A stretch of 6,993 nucleotides of DNA from Caulobacteraceae bacterium (GTDB lineage: Bacteria; Pseudomonadota; Alphaproteobacteria; Caulobacterales; Caulobacteraceae): positions 1 through 6,993 of the forward strand of contig CANMXH010000118.1 in assembly GCA_947501315.1 (NCBI GenBank), in the 5' to 3' direction. Shown here in pieces: positions 1-5,117 of this stretch. The notes below the pieces were generated by a model. That model was not told where the DNA came from. It searched no databases and saw only the letters and a program-made list of their open reading frames with translations. Every line of letters begins with the position of its first letter. Position 1 is the first letter of the stretch. The position numbers were made by a program, and so were the translations under genes.

Positions 1-624
1 CTGGCCGTGAACAACGCCAAGGCCGAAAGCCTGCCCCGCGACGTGATCCAGCGGGCCATCAACAAGGCCTCCGGCGGCGACGTCGATACGATGGAAGAGG
101 TCCGCTACGAGGGCCGGGGCCCCGGCGGCGTCGGCATCATCGTCGAGGCGCTGACGGACAACCGCAACCGTGCCGCCTCCAACATCGGCGCGGCCTTCAA
201 GAAGAACGGCGGGGCCCTGAGCGAGATGAACTCGGTCGCCTTCATGTGGAACCGCGTGGGTCGGATCATCTATCCCGCCGAGGCCGGCAGCGAGGACGCT
301 GTCATGGAGGCCGCCATCGAAGCCGGTGCCCAGGACGTGGAGAGCGATCTGGTCAAGCCTGACATCTATGAGGACGCCCCGGGCCACACCATCTGGACCA
401 CCTTCGAAGACCTCAATGAGGTCGCCGAGGCCCTGTCGAAAATCCTCGGCGATGCCAAATCCACCGCCCTGGTCTGGCGCCCGCAGACCGAGGTGGCCGT
501 CACCGGCGAGGCGGTCGGCACCCTGATGAAGCTGCTGGATGCCCTGGACGCCGAGGACGACGTCCAGAATGTCTATTCAAACGAGGACATCTCGGACGAG
601 GACATGGAGAAATACGCCGGCTGA
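1..624 (+). CDS. yebC: YebC/PmpR family protein (5' end missing)
   Basis: This is the C-terminal 207 residues of a YebC/TACO1-family protein. The frame is open from base 1 (reading LAVNNAKAES), and full family members run about 245-250 residues, so roughly 40 N-terminal residues lie left of the window. The GTG at position 7 is internal, not the start. The diagnostic motif YEGRGPGGVGIIVEALTDNR sits about 35-55 residues into the fragment, and the C-terminal tail is acidic (EDISDEDMEKYAG), as is usual for the family. The family was long annotated as a transcriptional regulator; more recent work on bacterial and mitochondrial members points to a ribosome-associated role that relieves stalling, especially at proline-rich stretches. 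It is cytoplasmic. yebC directly upstream of ruvC is a very common gene order in proteobacteria. Family identity is very secure; its molecular role here is inferred from the family. Confidence 0.96.
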   Translation: MAVNNAKAESLPRDVIQRAINKASGGDVDTMEEVRYEGRGPGGVGIIVEALTDNRNRAASNIGAAFKKNGGALSEMNSVAFMWNRVGRIIYPAEAGSEDAVMEAAIEAGAQDVESDLVKPDIYEDAPGHTIWTTFEDLNEVAEALSKILGDAKSTALVWRPQTEVAVTGEAVGTLMKLLDALDAEDDVQNVYSNEDISDEDMEKYAG

Positions 625-636
625 TGATCCGCCTGT

Positions 637-670
637 AGCGGAGGGCGGTCCGGACCTGCGAGGGTCCGCT
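637..670 (+). other. Overlapping hairpins and 10-bp palindrome downstream of yebC
   Basis: Just after the yebC stop, three inverted repeats share bases. AGCGGA (637-642) pairs perfectly with TCCGCT (665-670). CGGACC (651-656) pairs with GGTCCG (663-668) around a 6-nt loop. GGTCCGGACC (647-656) is a perfect 10-bp palindrome. The first two stems cannot form together because they share 665-668. No real T-run follows (GGTTCTTCC), so this is at best a weak intrinsic terminator or a site for RNA processing. In DNA this rich in G+C, short stems also arise by chance. Confidence 0.3.
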
Positions 671-702
671 GGTTCTTCCGTGCAGTCCCCCAGCCGTGGT
701 CA

Positions 703-732
703 TTGTTCGTCAACCTCGTTTGGGGCATGAAT
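703..732 (+). promoter_or_regulatory. Possible ruvC promoter (weak match)
   Basis: TTGTTCG (703-709) resembles the Caulobacter housekeeping -35 (TTGACGS) in its TTG core. GCATGAAT (725-732) partly matches the -10 (GCTANAWC). The spacer is 15 nt, slightly longer than the usual 10-14. If used, transcription would start at about 738-741, next to the second possible ruvC start codon (ATG at 740) and inside the LexA-type box. The match is weak, and position relative to the operator is the main argument for it. Confidence 0.25.
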
Positions 733-1255
733 GGAACGAATGACGAACGAAACGACTCGAATCCTGGGGCTGGACCCCGGCCTGCGCCGCACCGGCTGGG
801 GCGTTGTGGCCTCGGAAGGCTCGCGCCTGCGCTGGATTGCACATGGCGTCATCGCCCCGCCCGAGACCGCGCCGTTCAGCGAGCGGCTACTGTTTCTGCT
901 CGAGGCCGTCGGCGAGGTCTGCGCCGCCCATGACTGCGACGAGGCGGCGATCGAGGAGGTGTTCGTCAACATGAACCCGGTCTCCACTCTGAAGCTGGGC
1001 CACGCCCGGGCGGCGGTGATGCTGGCCCCGGCGCGGCATGGGCTGAGCGTGGCGGAGTATTCGCCGAACCTGATCAAGAAGGCCGTGGTCGGGGCCGGTC
1101 ACGCCGACAAGACCCAGATCGCCTTCATGGTGAAGCGGTTGCTGCCTGCGGCCGGGGATGTGAAGGCCGACGCAGCGGACGCCCTTGCCGTGGCGATCAC
1201 CCATGCGCAGATGCGCAAGCGGGCGCTGCTGGCGCTGCTGCGGGGGGCGGCATGA
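731..1255 (+). CDS. ruvC: Holliday junction endonuclease RuvC
   Basis: RuvC is the dimeric, Mg-dependent nuclease that cuts Holliday junctions symmetrically after RuvAB branch migration, in the cytoplasm. The 174-residue length is typical. The RNase H-like fold shows all four acidic catalytic residues: D15 in ILGLDPG, E75 in AAIEEVF, and D147 and D150 in KADAADALAVAITH, matching E. coli D7, E66, D138 and D141. The KLGHARAAV segment is also conserved. The start is uncertain: ATG 731 has only a poor ribosome site (TGGGG at 721-725), while in-frame ATG 740 would give MTNETTRILG and suits a leaderless transcript. A LexA-type box lies over both starts, so SOS induction is likely. The stop overlaps the ruvA start as ATGA (1252-1255), which implies coupled translation. 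Identity is certain; only the first three codons are in doubt. Confidence 0.97.
   Translation: MERMTNETTRILGLDPGLRRTGWGVVASEGSRLRWIAHGVIAPPETAPFSERLLFLLEAVGEVCAAHDCDEAAIEEVFVNMNPVSTLKLGHARAAVMLAPARHGLSVAEYSPNLIKKAVVGAGHADKTQIAFMVKRLLPAAGDVKADAADALAVAITHAQMRKRALLALLRGAA
734..748 (+). promoter_or_regulatory. LexA-binding site (SOS box) at ruvC start
   Basis: GAACGAATGACGAAC is a perfect GAAC-N7-GAAC direct repeat, i.e. GTTC-N7-GTTC on the other strand. That is the established LexA operator of Alphaproteobacteria, unlike the palindromic CTGT-N8-ACAG of E. coli. It overlaps the first codons of ruvC (ATG at 731, second ATG at 740), where bound LexA would block initiation or early elongation. ruv genes are classic SOS targets in many bacteria, so site and gene agree. 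An exact 8-base match to a spaced motif can occur by chance, but its position at the head of ruvCAB makes a real operator likely. Confidence 0.75.
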
Positions 1256-1869
1256 TCGGTCGTCTGAGAGGCGTGTTGGCCGAGGTCGAGGCGGACCACT
1301 GTCTGATCGACTGCGCCGGGGTGGGCTATGTGGTGGCCTGCGGGGCGCGGACGCTCGACCGGCTGCCGGCACCGGGCGACGAGGCGACCCTGCATATCGA
1401 ATCGAACTGGAACGCCGAGAGCGGGCCGCGGCTGTTCGGCTTTCTGACCCGCGACGAGCGTCGGGCGTTCACCACCCTGACCGCCATCCAGGGCGTGGGG
1501 CCCAAGGCGGCCCTGTCGGTTCTGGACGTGTTGCCGCCCGGAGAGCTGGCGGCGGCGGTGGCGCGCGAGGACAAGGCGGCTGTGGCGCGGGCCAATGGCG
1601 TCGGGCCGAAGCTGGCTCTGCGCATCGTCACCGAGCTGAAGGGCAAGCCGCTGGGGGACGCCTCCTTCACGCCGAGCGCGCCCGGCCTCCATGCCGAGAT
1701 CGCATCGCCAAAGCCATCGGTCGCCGGTGAAGCCGTTTCAGCCCTGCTGGGTCTGGGCGTGGCCGAGGTCAACGCCCGTCGCGCGGTCGATCAGGCGCTG
1801 ATCCGGCTCGGTGATGAGGCCGATCTGTCGGCGGTGATCCGCGCGGCCCTGCAGGAGCTGGGGCGGTGA
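1252..1869 (+). CDS. ruvA: Holliday junction branch-migration subunit RuvA
   Basis: RuvA forms tetramers that clamp the four-way DNA junction and recruit RuvB. The 205-residue length is normal. Domain I (about 1-64) is an OB-like fold opening with MIGRLRG and including the conserved GVGYVV. Domain II has two helix-hairpin-helix DNA-binding motifs, IQGVGPKAAL (79-88) and ANGVGPKLAL (114-123). After a loose linker (about 132-157), domain III (about 158-203, EAVSALLGLGVAE onward) is the RuvB-binding part. At the acidic pin that probes the junction centre, E. coli has Glu-Asp (E55, D56); here the aligned residues look like E56 and S57, so the second acid seems lost. The start overlaps the ruvC stop (ATGA) and the end overlaps the ruvB start (GTGA). 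Confidence 0.97.
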   Translation: MIGRLRGVLAEVEADHCLIDCAGVGYVVACGARTLDRLPAPGDEATLHIESNWNAESGPRLFGFLTRDERRAFTTLTAIQGVGPKAALSVLDVLPPGELAAAVAREDKAAVARANGVGPKLALRIVTELKGKPLGDASFTPSAPGLHAEIASPKPSVAGEAVSALLGLGVAEVNARRAVDQALIRLGDEADLSAVIRAALQELGR

Positions 1870-2900
1870 GCGAGGAACGGATCATTTCGGGCGCGCCCGC
1901 TCCCGGCGAGGGTCACGACCGCGCCCTGCGGCCGCAGACCCTGTCGGAGTTCGTCGGACAGGAGCAGGCCAAGGGCAATCTCAAGGTCTTCATCGACGCC
2001 GCGCGGGGCCGGGGCGAGTCGCTCGACCACGTCCTGCTGTTTGGTCCGCCAGGGCTGGGCAAGACCACGCTGGCGCAGATCGTGGCGCGCGAACTGGGCG
2101 TCGGCTTCCGCGCCACCTCGGGGCCGATCCTGGCCAAGGCGGGTGATCTGGCGGCGATCCTGACCAATCTCGAACCGCGCGACGTGCTGTTCATCGACGA
2201 GATCCACCGGCTTGCTCCGACGGTCGAGGAGATCCTCTACCCGGCCATGGAGGACCATGTGCTGGACCTGATCATCGGCGAGGGGCCGTCGGCGCGATCG
2301 GTGCGGATCGATCTGGCACCCTTTACCCTGGTCGGAGCGACGACGCGGGCGGGCCTGCTGGCCACGCCGCTGAGGGACCGGTTCGGCATTCCGCTGCGGC
2401 TGGAGTTCTACACGCCCGAGGAGCTGGTCCGGGTCATCACCGGGGCGGCGCGCAAGCTGGGCGTCGGCATCAATGATGAGGGCGCGCGCGAGATTGCCAG
2501 CCGCTCGCGGGGCACGCCGCGGGTGGCCGGACGGCTGCTGCGTCGGGTGCGCGACTTCGCCGAGGCCGAGGGCTCGCCGGTGATCGACCGGCTGTCTGCG
2601 GCGCGTGCGCTGGCGCGGCTGGAGGTGGACGAGGCGGGGCTCGACAGTCTCGACCGCCGCTTCCTGAAGGCCCTGATCGAAAACTATGGCGGCGGGCCGG
2701 TTGGCATGGATACGCTGGCGGCGGCCATCGCCGAGGCGCGCGATGCGGTCGAGGACGTGATCGAACCCTATCTGCTTCAACAGGGCTTCATCCAGCGCAC
2801 GCCGCGCGGACGGATGGCCTGCGCGCGCGCCTATGCGCATCTGGGTCTGGCCGAACCGCCGAGGCCTGCGGAGCAAAGCGGTCTGTTCGGCGGCAAGTGA
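1866..2900 (+). CDS. ruvB: Holliday junction branch-migration ATPase RuvB
   Basis: RuvB is the hexameric AAA+ motor that pumps DNA through the RuvA-bound junction. The 344 residues match the family. The ATPase core shows Walker A GPPGLGKTT (60-68, K66), Walker B LFIDEIH (108-114, D111 and E112), sensor 1 in GATTR (157-161), the arginine finger R172 in RDRFG, and sensor 2 in GTPRVAGRLLRR (216-227). The C-terminal winged helix (about 255-330) carries QRTPRGR (310-316), which contacts DNA. The start is a GTG (1866-1868) overlapping the ruvA stop as GTGA; no better start exists, and the reading MSEERIISG fits alphaproteobacterial RuvB. It is the third gene of the coupled ruvCAB unit and so under the LexA-type box at 734. 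Its stop codon lies inside a strong hairpin (2889-2917). Confidence 0.98.
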   Translation: MSEERIISGAPAPGEGHDRALRPQTLSEFVGQEQAKGNLKVFIDAARGRGESLDHVLLFGPPGLGKTTLAQIVARELGVGFRATSGPILAKAGDLAAILTNLEPRDVLFIDEIHRLAPTVEEILYPAMEDHVLDLIIGEGPSARSVRIDLAPFTLVGATTRAGLLATPLRDRFGIPLRLEFYTPEELVRVITGAARKLGVGINDEGAREIASRSRGTPRVAGRLLRRVRDFAEAEGSPVIDRLSAARALARLEVDEAGLDSLDRRFLKALIENYGGGPVGMDTLAAAIAEARDAVEDVIEPYLLQQGFIQRTPRGRMACARAYAHLGLAEPPRPAEQSGLFGGK

Positions 2901-2917
2901 GCCCTTCACCTGCCGCC
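2889..2917 (+). terminator. Strong hairpin across the ruvB stop codon (possible terminator)
   Basis: GGCGGCA (2889-2895) pairs perfectly with TGCCGCC (2911-2917). After one A-C mismatch (2896/2910), GTGA (2897-2900) pairs with TCAC (2906-2909), leaving a 5-nt loop GCCCT. The result is an 11-bp stem that includes the ruvB TGA (2898-2900). No T-run follows (CGAACCCC), so it is not a canonical intrinsic terminator. It could be a partial terminator, a barrier to 3' exonucleases protecting ruvCAB mRNA, or a site affecting ribosome release. Pairing is seen directly; function is inferred. Confidence 0.4.
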
Positions 2918-2952
2918 CGAACCCCGGCATGGTTGCAGCCTAGGGAGGCCGC

Positions 2953-3333
2953 ATGGTGCGCCGGGCGATACGAACCGACAGACTGATCGCCGTGCTGGGC
3001 GTGGTGGTGATCGTGCTCGGCGCGTTGGCGATCTGGTTCGTCACCCGGGGATCGGGCGGTGGCTTCACCGAGGAGCCGACCTCGCGCCGCGTGCTGCGTC
3101 AGGCGCGCGAGCAACTGGGTCGAACCGCTGAGGTCCAGCTGATTGAACCGGGCCGGGGCCGGGTGGTCTGCGGCTATATCGCGGACGACCGCGGCGGCCG
3201 GGCCGTCGGCTTCATCTCCCGCCCGAACCGGATGCTCCTGAGCGAGGACCCCCTGAACGGGGAGTTCCGCGCCATGATCGCGTCGGACTGTCCCGGCTTC
3301 CCTGAGCCGCCGGCCATGCGGGCGGTTCCGTGA
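2953..3333 (+). CDS. Small single-pass membrane protein, function unknown
   Basis: I do not recognise this 126-residue protein. A basic N-terminus (MVRRAIRTDR) is followed by one hydrophobic segment at about residues 11-30 (LIAVLGVVVIVLGALAIWFV), a Gly/Ser linker, and about 90 soluble residues. The positive-inside rule puts the C-terminal part in the periplasm. That part has a basic stretch likely to be helical (SRRVLRQAREQLGR), then VVCGYIADDRGGRAVGFISR and a second cysteine near the end (C73 and C113), which could form a disulfide. The VCG...G..GF...C pattern faintly recalls small exported hypothetical proteins with a VCGEVN-type motif, but this is not firm. The ATG has an excellent ribosome site, GGGAGG (2943-2948), 4 nt upstream. 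The stop overlaps the ybgC start as GTGA (3330-3333), so the two are coupled. Its place beside ybgC-tolQ suggests an envelope role, as inference only. An uncleaved signal anchor is more likely than a cleaved signal peptide. Confidence 0.85.
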   Translation: MVRRAIRTDRLIAVLGVVVIVLGALAIWFVTRGSGGGFTEEPTSRRVLRQAREQLGRTAEVQLIEPGRGRVVCGYIADDRGGRAVGFISRPNRMLLSEDPLNGEFRAMIASDCPGFPEPPAMRAVP

Positions 3334-3785
3334 CCGTCCCCGACACCCCCACCGCCGGCCGATTCGAGGGCCGTGAGCACCGGTTGCCGATCCGCGTCTA
3401 TTACGAGGACACGGACTTCACCGGTCTGGTCTATCATGCCAACTATGTTCGCTATTTCGAGCGGGGGCGGTCGGATGCCCTGCGCCTGATGGGCATAGGC
3501 CATGCCGAATTGCTCGATGGCGACAAGCCGATGGCCTTCGTGGTCTCGAAGATGGAGCTGCGGTTCCTCAAGCCCGCCCGGATCGACGATACTCTGGTCG
3601 TGAGGACCCACTATGACGCGGTGAAGGGGCCGCGGCTGCTGATTTCGCAGGCGATCACGCGCGGCGATGACCTTCTGTGCCGGGCCGAGGTCGAGGTCGT
3701 CTGTATTCATATGGACGGCCGGCCCCGAAGGCCGGGTGCCATCCTGCGCGAACAACTCGGACCATGGCTGGCGCGCGAAGCCTGA
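3330..3785 (+). CDS. ybgC: Tol-Pal-associated acyl-CoA thioesterase YbgC
   Basis: YbgC is a cytoplasmic hotdog-fold (4HBT) thioesterase that hydrolyses acyl-CoA and is usually the first gene of tol-pal operons; a link to phospholipid metabolism has been proposed for the family. The 151 residues include the signature YYEDTDFTGLVYHANYVRYF (24-43), with the catalytic-type Y25, D29 and H36 followed by N38-Y39 and the helix FERGRSDALR. The rest is a typical hotdog beta-sheet (MELRFLKPARIDDTLVVRT). The N-terminus is about 15-20 residues longer than E. coli YbgC. The start is a GTG (3330-3332) overlapping the upstream stop (GTGA). Only this start keeps the whole conserved region and the coupling, although the tail MTVPDTPTAGRFEGREH is not conserved and a later start cannot be fully excluded. 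After its stop, 129 nt containing a promoter candidate precede tolQ. Confidence 0.95.
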   Translation: MTVPDTPTAGRFEGREHRLPIRVYYEDTDFTGLVYHANYVRYFERGRSDALRLMGIGHAELLDGDKPMAFVVSKMELRFLKPARIDDTLVVRTHYDAVKGPRLLISQAITRGDDLLCRAEVEVVCIHMDGRPRRPGAILREQLGPWLAREA

Positions 3786-3797
3786 CCATTTCCTCCG

Positions 3798-3816
3798 CCT
3801 GTCACGTGCAGACAGG
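3798..3816 (+). other. Hairpin between ybgC and tolQ
   Basis: CCTGTC (3798-3803) pairs perfectly with GACAGG (3811-3816) around a 7-nt loop. A competing pair GTCAC (3801-3805)/GTGAC (3816-3820) and a CACGTG palindrome (3803-3808) overlap it. There is no T-run, so terminator function is doubtful. It touches the -35 of the tolQ promoter candidate and could instead be an operator for an unknown regulator. Confidence 0.3.
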
Positions 3817-3844
3817 TGACGACGCGGCCACACCTCGCTAGACC
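3816..3844 (+). promoter_or_regulatory. Probable sigma-73-type promoter of tolQRA
   Basis: GTGACGA (3816-3822) matches five of seven positions of the Caulobacter housekeeping -35 consensus TTGACGS. GCTAGACC (3837-3844) matches the -10 consensus GCTANAWC at all but one position. The 14-nt spacer is within the known 10-14 range. A start at about 3850-3852 would give a leader of about 65 nt before tolQ. This would let tol genes be expressed independently of the damage-regulated ruv unit upstream. Confidence 0.45.
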
Positions 3845-3914
3845 CGGGCCGGATCGCCACACAACCGCCACGCCCGTCCGGTGCACAGTGGTCGGAGAGA
3901 CGGAAGGACGTTTA

Positions 3915-4643
3915 ATGACCACCGCCGCTGAAGCTTCGATGATCAACCCGGTCGCCCTGTTTATGGAGGCCGATATCGTCGTGCAGGCGATCATGATCGG
4001 CCTCGCCATCGCCTCTTTGTGGTCCTGGGCCGTGATCGCCGACAAGGCGATGCGGTTCAGCGCGCTGAACCGCCTGGCCAACACCTTTGAGGCTGCGGTC
4101 GGCTCAGGCCGGTCGCTGGAGGATGTCGCCGCCCAGGCCGGGCCCAACCCAGAGCATCCTCTGCCGCGCATGCTGGTTATCGCGCTTGCCGACTGGCGCG
4201 AGGCGCGCACGCGCGGGCCGCTGACCGAGAACCAGGCCAATCTTCTGATGTCGCGCATTGACCGGGCGCTGGACAGCCTGATCGCCCGCGAGAGCCAGCG
4301 GGTCGAGAATGGTCTGGGCGTACTGTCTGTGGTGGCGACGTCCTCGCCCTTCGTCGGCCTGTTCGGGACGGTCTGGGGCATCATGAATGCCTTCGGGGCC
4401 ATCGCCTTGTCTGGCAACACCAATCTGGCGACGGTGGCACCGGCCATCTCCGAGGCCCTGTTCGCCACGGCCCTCGGTCTGGCGGCCGCGATCCCGGCCT
4501 ATATCGCCTACAACAAATTCTCGATCGACGCCGGCAAGTTCACGGGGCGGCTGGAAAGCTTCGCGGATGATCTGCAGGCTGCGGTGGCACGCCGTCTGGG
4601 CGGGTCGTCCGGCACCGCGCCGCAGCCGACCCGGGAGATCTGA
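3915..4643 (+). CDS. tolQ: Tol-Pal motor subunit TolQ
   Basis: TolQ (ExbB/MotA family) forms the inner-membrane ring which, with TolR, uses the proton gradient to energise TolA. The 242 residues show three membrane helices: TM1 at about 21-42, TM2 at about 134-157 with SPFVGLFGTVWGIMNAF (144-160), and TM3 at about 172-196 with EALFATALGLAAAIPAYIAY. The channel-lining threonines of the family are present (T152 in GTVWG, T185 in ATALG). A large cytoplasmic loop lies between TM1 and TM2. The start is ATG 3915, with AGGA (3905-3908) 6 nt upstream. A GTG at 3816, 33 codons upstream in frame, is rejected: the added residues are non-membrane and unlike TolQ, and it would lie in the promoter candidate. 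tolR follows after 2 nt. Confidence 0.97.
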   Translation: MTTAAEASMINPVALFMEADIVVQAIMIGLAIASLWSWAVIADKAMRFSALNRLANTFEAAVGSGRSLEDVAAQAGPNPEHPLPRMLVIALADWREARTRGPLTENQANLLMSRIDRALDSLIARESQRVENGLGVLSVVATSSPFVGLFGTVWGIMNAFGAIALSGNTNLATVAPAISEALFATALGLAAAIPAYIAYNKFSIDAGKFTGRLESFADDLQAAVARRLGGSSGTAPQPTREI

Positions 4644-4645
4644 GC

Positions 4646-5113
4646 ATGGCCCTCTCAGGAGGCGGCGGCGGCGGACATGTCCGGGGCCGCAGACGGCCGC
4701 GCAAACGGCCGCTCAGTGAGATCAACGTCACGCCGCTGGTCGATGTGATGCTGGTGCTGCTGATCATCTTCATGATCTCCGCGCCGCTGCTGAACGTGGC
4801 CGTGCCGGTCGAACTGCCCAAGACGGACGCCAGTGCGGTCGACGCCTCGGATGATCCGGTGGTCATCTCGATCAAGCGCGACGGTGCCATCTATGTCGGC
4901 GAGCGGGAGGTCAGTTTTGACCGCCTTGTGCTGACGGTAGCGGAAGAGGGCGGCGCAGACGCCCGCGACAAGCCCGTGTCCGTGCGCGGCGACGGCCGGG
5001 CTCCCTATCAGGCCGTGGCCCGCGTGATGGCGCGGCTGTCCTCGGCCGGGTTCACCCGGCTGAACCTGATCACCGACACCGCCGGCGGCGCTCCGACGGA
5101 CGTGGAGGGCTGA
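4646..5113 (+). CDS. tolR: Tol-Pal motor subunit TolR
   Basis: TolR (ExbD family) is the dimeric partner inside the TolQ ring; it carries the proton-binding aspartate and binds the periplasmic peptidoglycan side. The 155 residues begin with a glycine-rich, strongly basic cytoplasmic tail (GGGGGG at 5-10, then RGRRRPRKR), followed by the hallmark EINVTPLVDVMLVLLIIFMI (25-44). D33 matches the essential E. coli D23. The periplasmic domain (about 55-145) contains DDPVVISIKRDGAIYVGERE and the conserved VRGDGRAPYQAVARVMARL (106-124). The start ATG comes 2 nt after the tolQ stop, with GGGAG (4633-4637) as ribosome site inside the tolQ end, implying coupled translation. The poly-glycine stretch is a small oddity but common in alphaproteobacterial TolR. 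Confidence 0.96.
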   Translation: MALSGGGGGGHVRGRRRPRKRPLSEINVTPLVDVMLVLLIIFMISAPLLNVAVPVELPKTDASAVDASDDPVVISIKRDGAIYVGEREVSFDRLVLTVAEEGGADARDKPVSVRGDGRAPYQAVARVMARLSSAGFTRLNLITDTAGGAPTDVEG

Positions 5114-5117
5114 CGCC

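Noticed and set aside
7..9. GTG as start codon of yebC
   Set aside because: The frame is open to base 1, and the upstream codons match the conserved internal YebC segment (RLAVNNAKA); the gene is cut by the window edge.
1791..2930. Long open frame on the minus strand opposite ruvB
   Set aside because: It is the antisense of a certain ruvB, with Arg/Gln/His-rich low-complexity translation typical of shadow frames in GC-rich DNA.
2914..2934. GAAC...GGTT near 2918-2933 as a second LexA site
   Set aside because: Only one half-site matches GAAC-N7-GAAC; the second half differs.
3816..3914. 33-codon upstream extension of tolQ from a GTG
   Set aside because: The extra residues do not resemble TolQ, there is no ribosome site, and ATG 3915 has a clear one; the region also carries a promoter candidate.
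3174..4468. Two minus-strand open frames opposite ybgC and tolQ
   Set aside because: Both lie over secure genes, have no family resemblance and have no credible ribosome sites.
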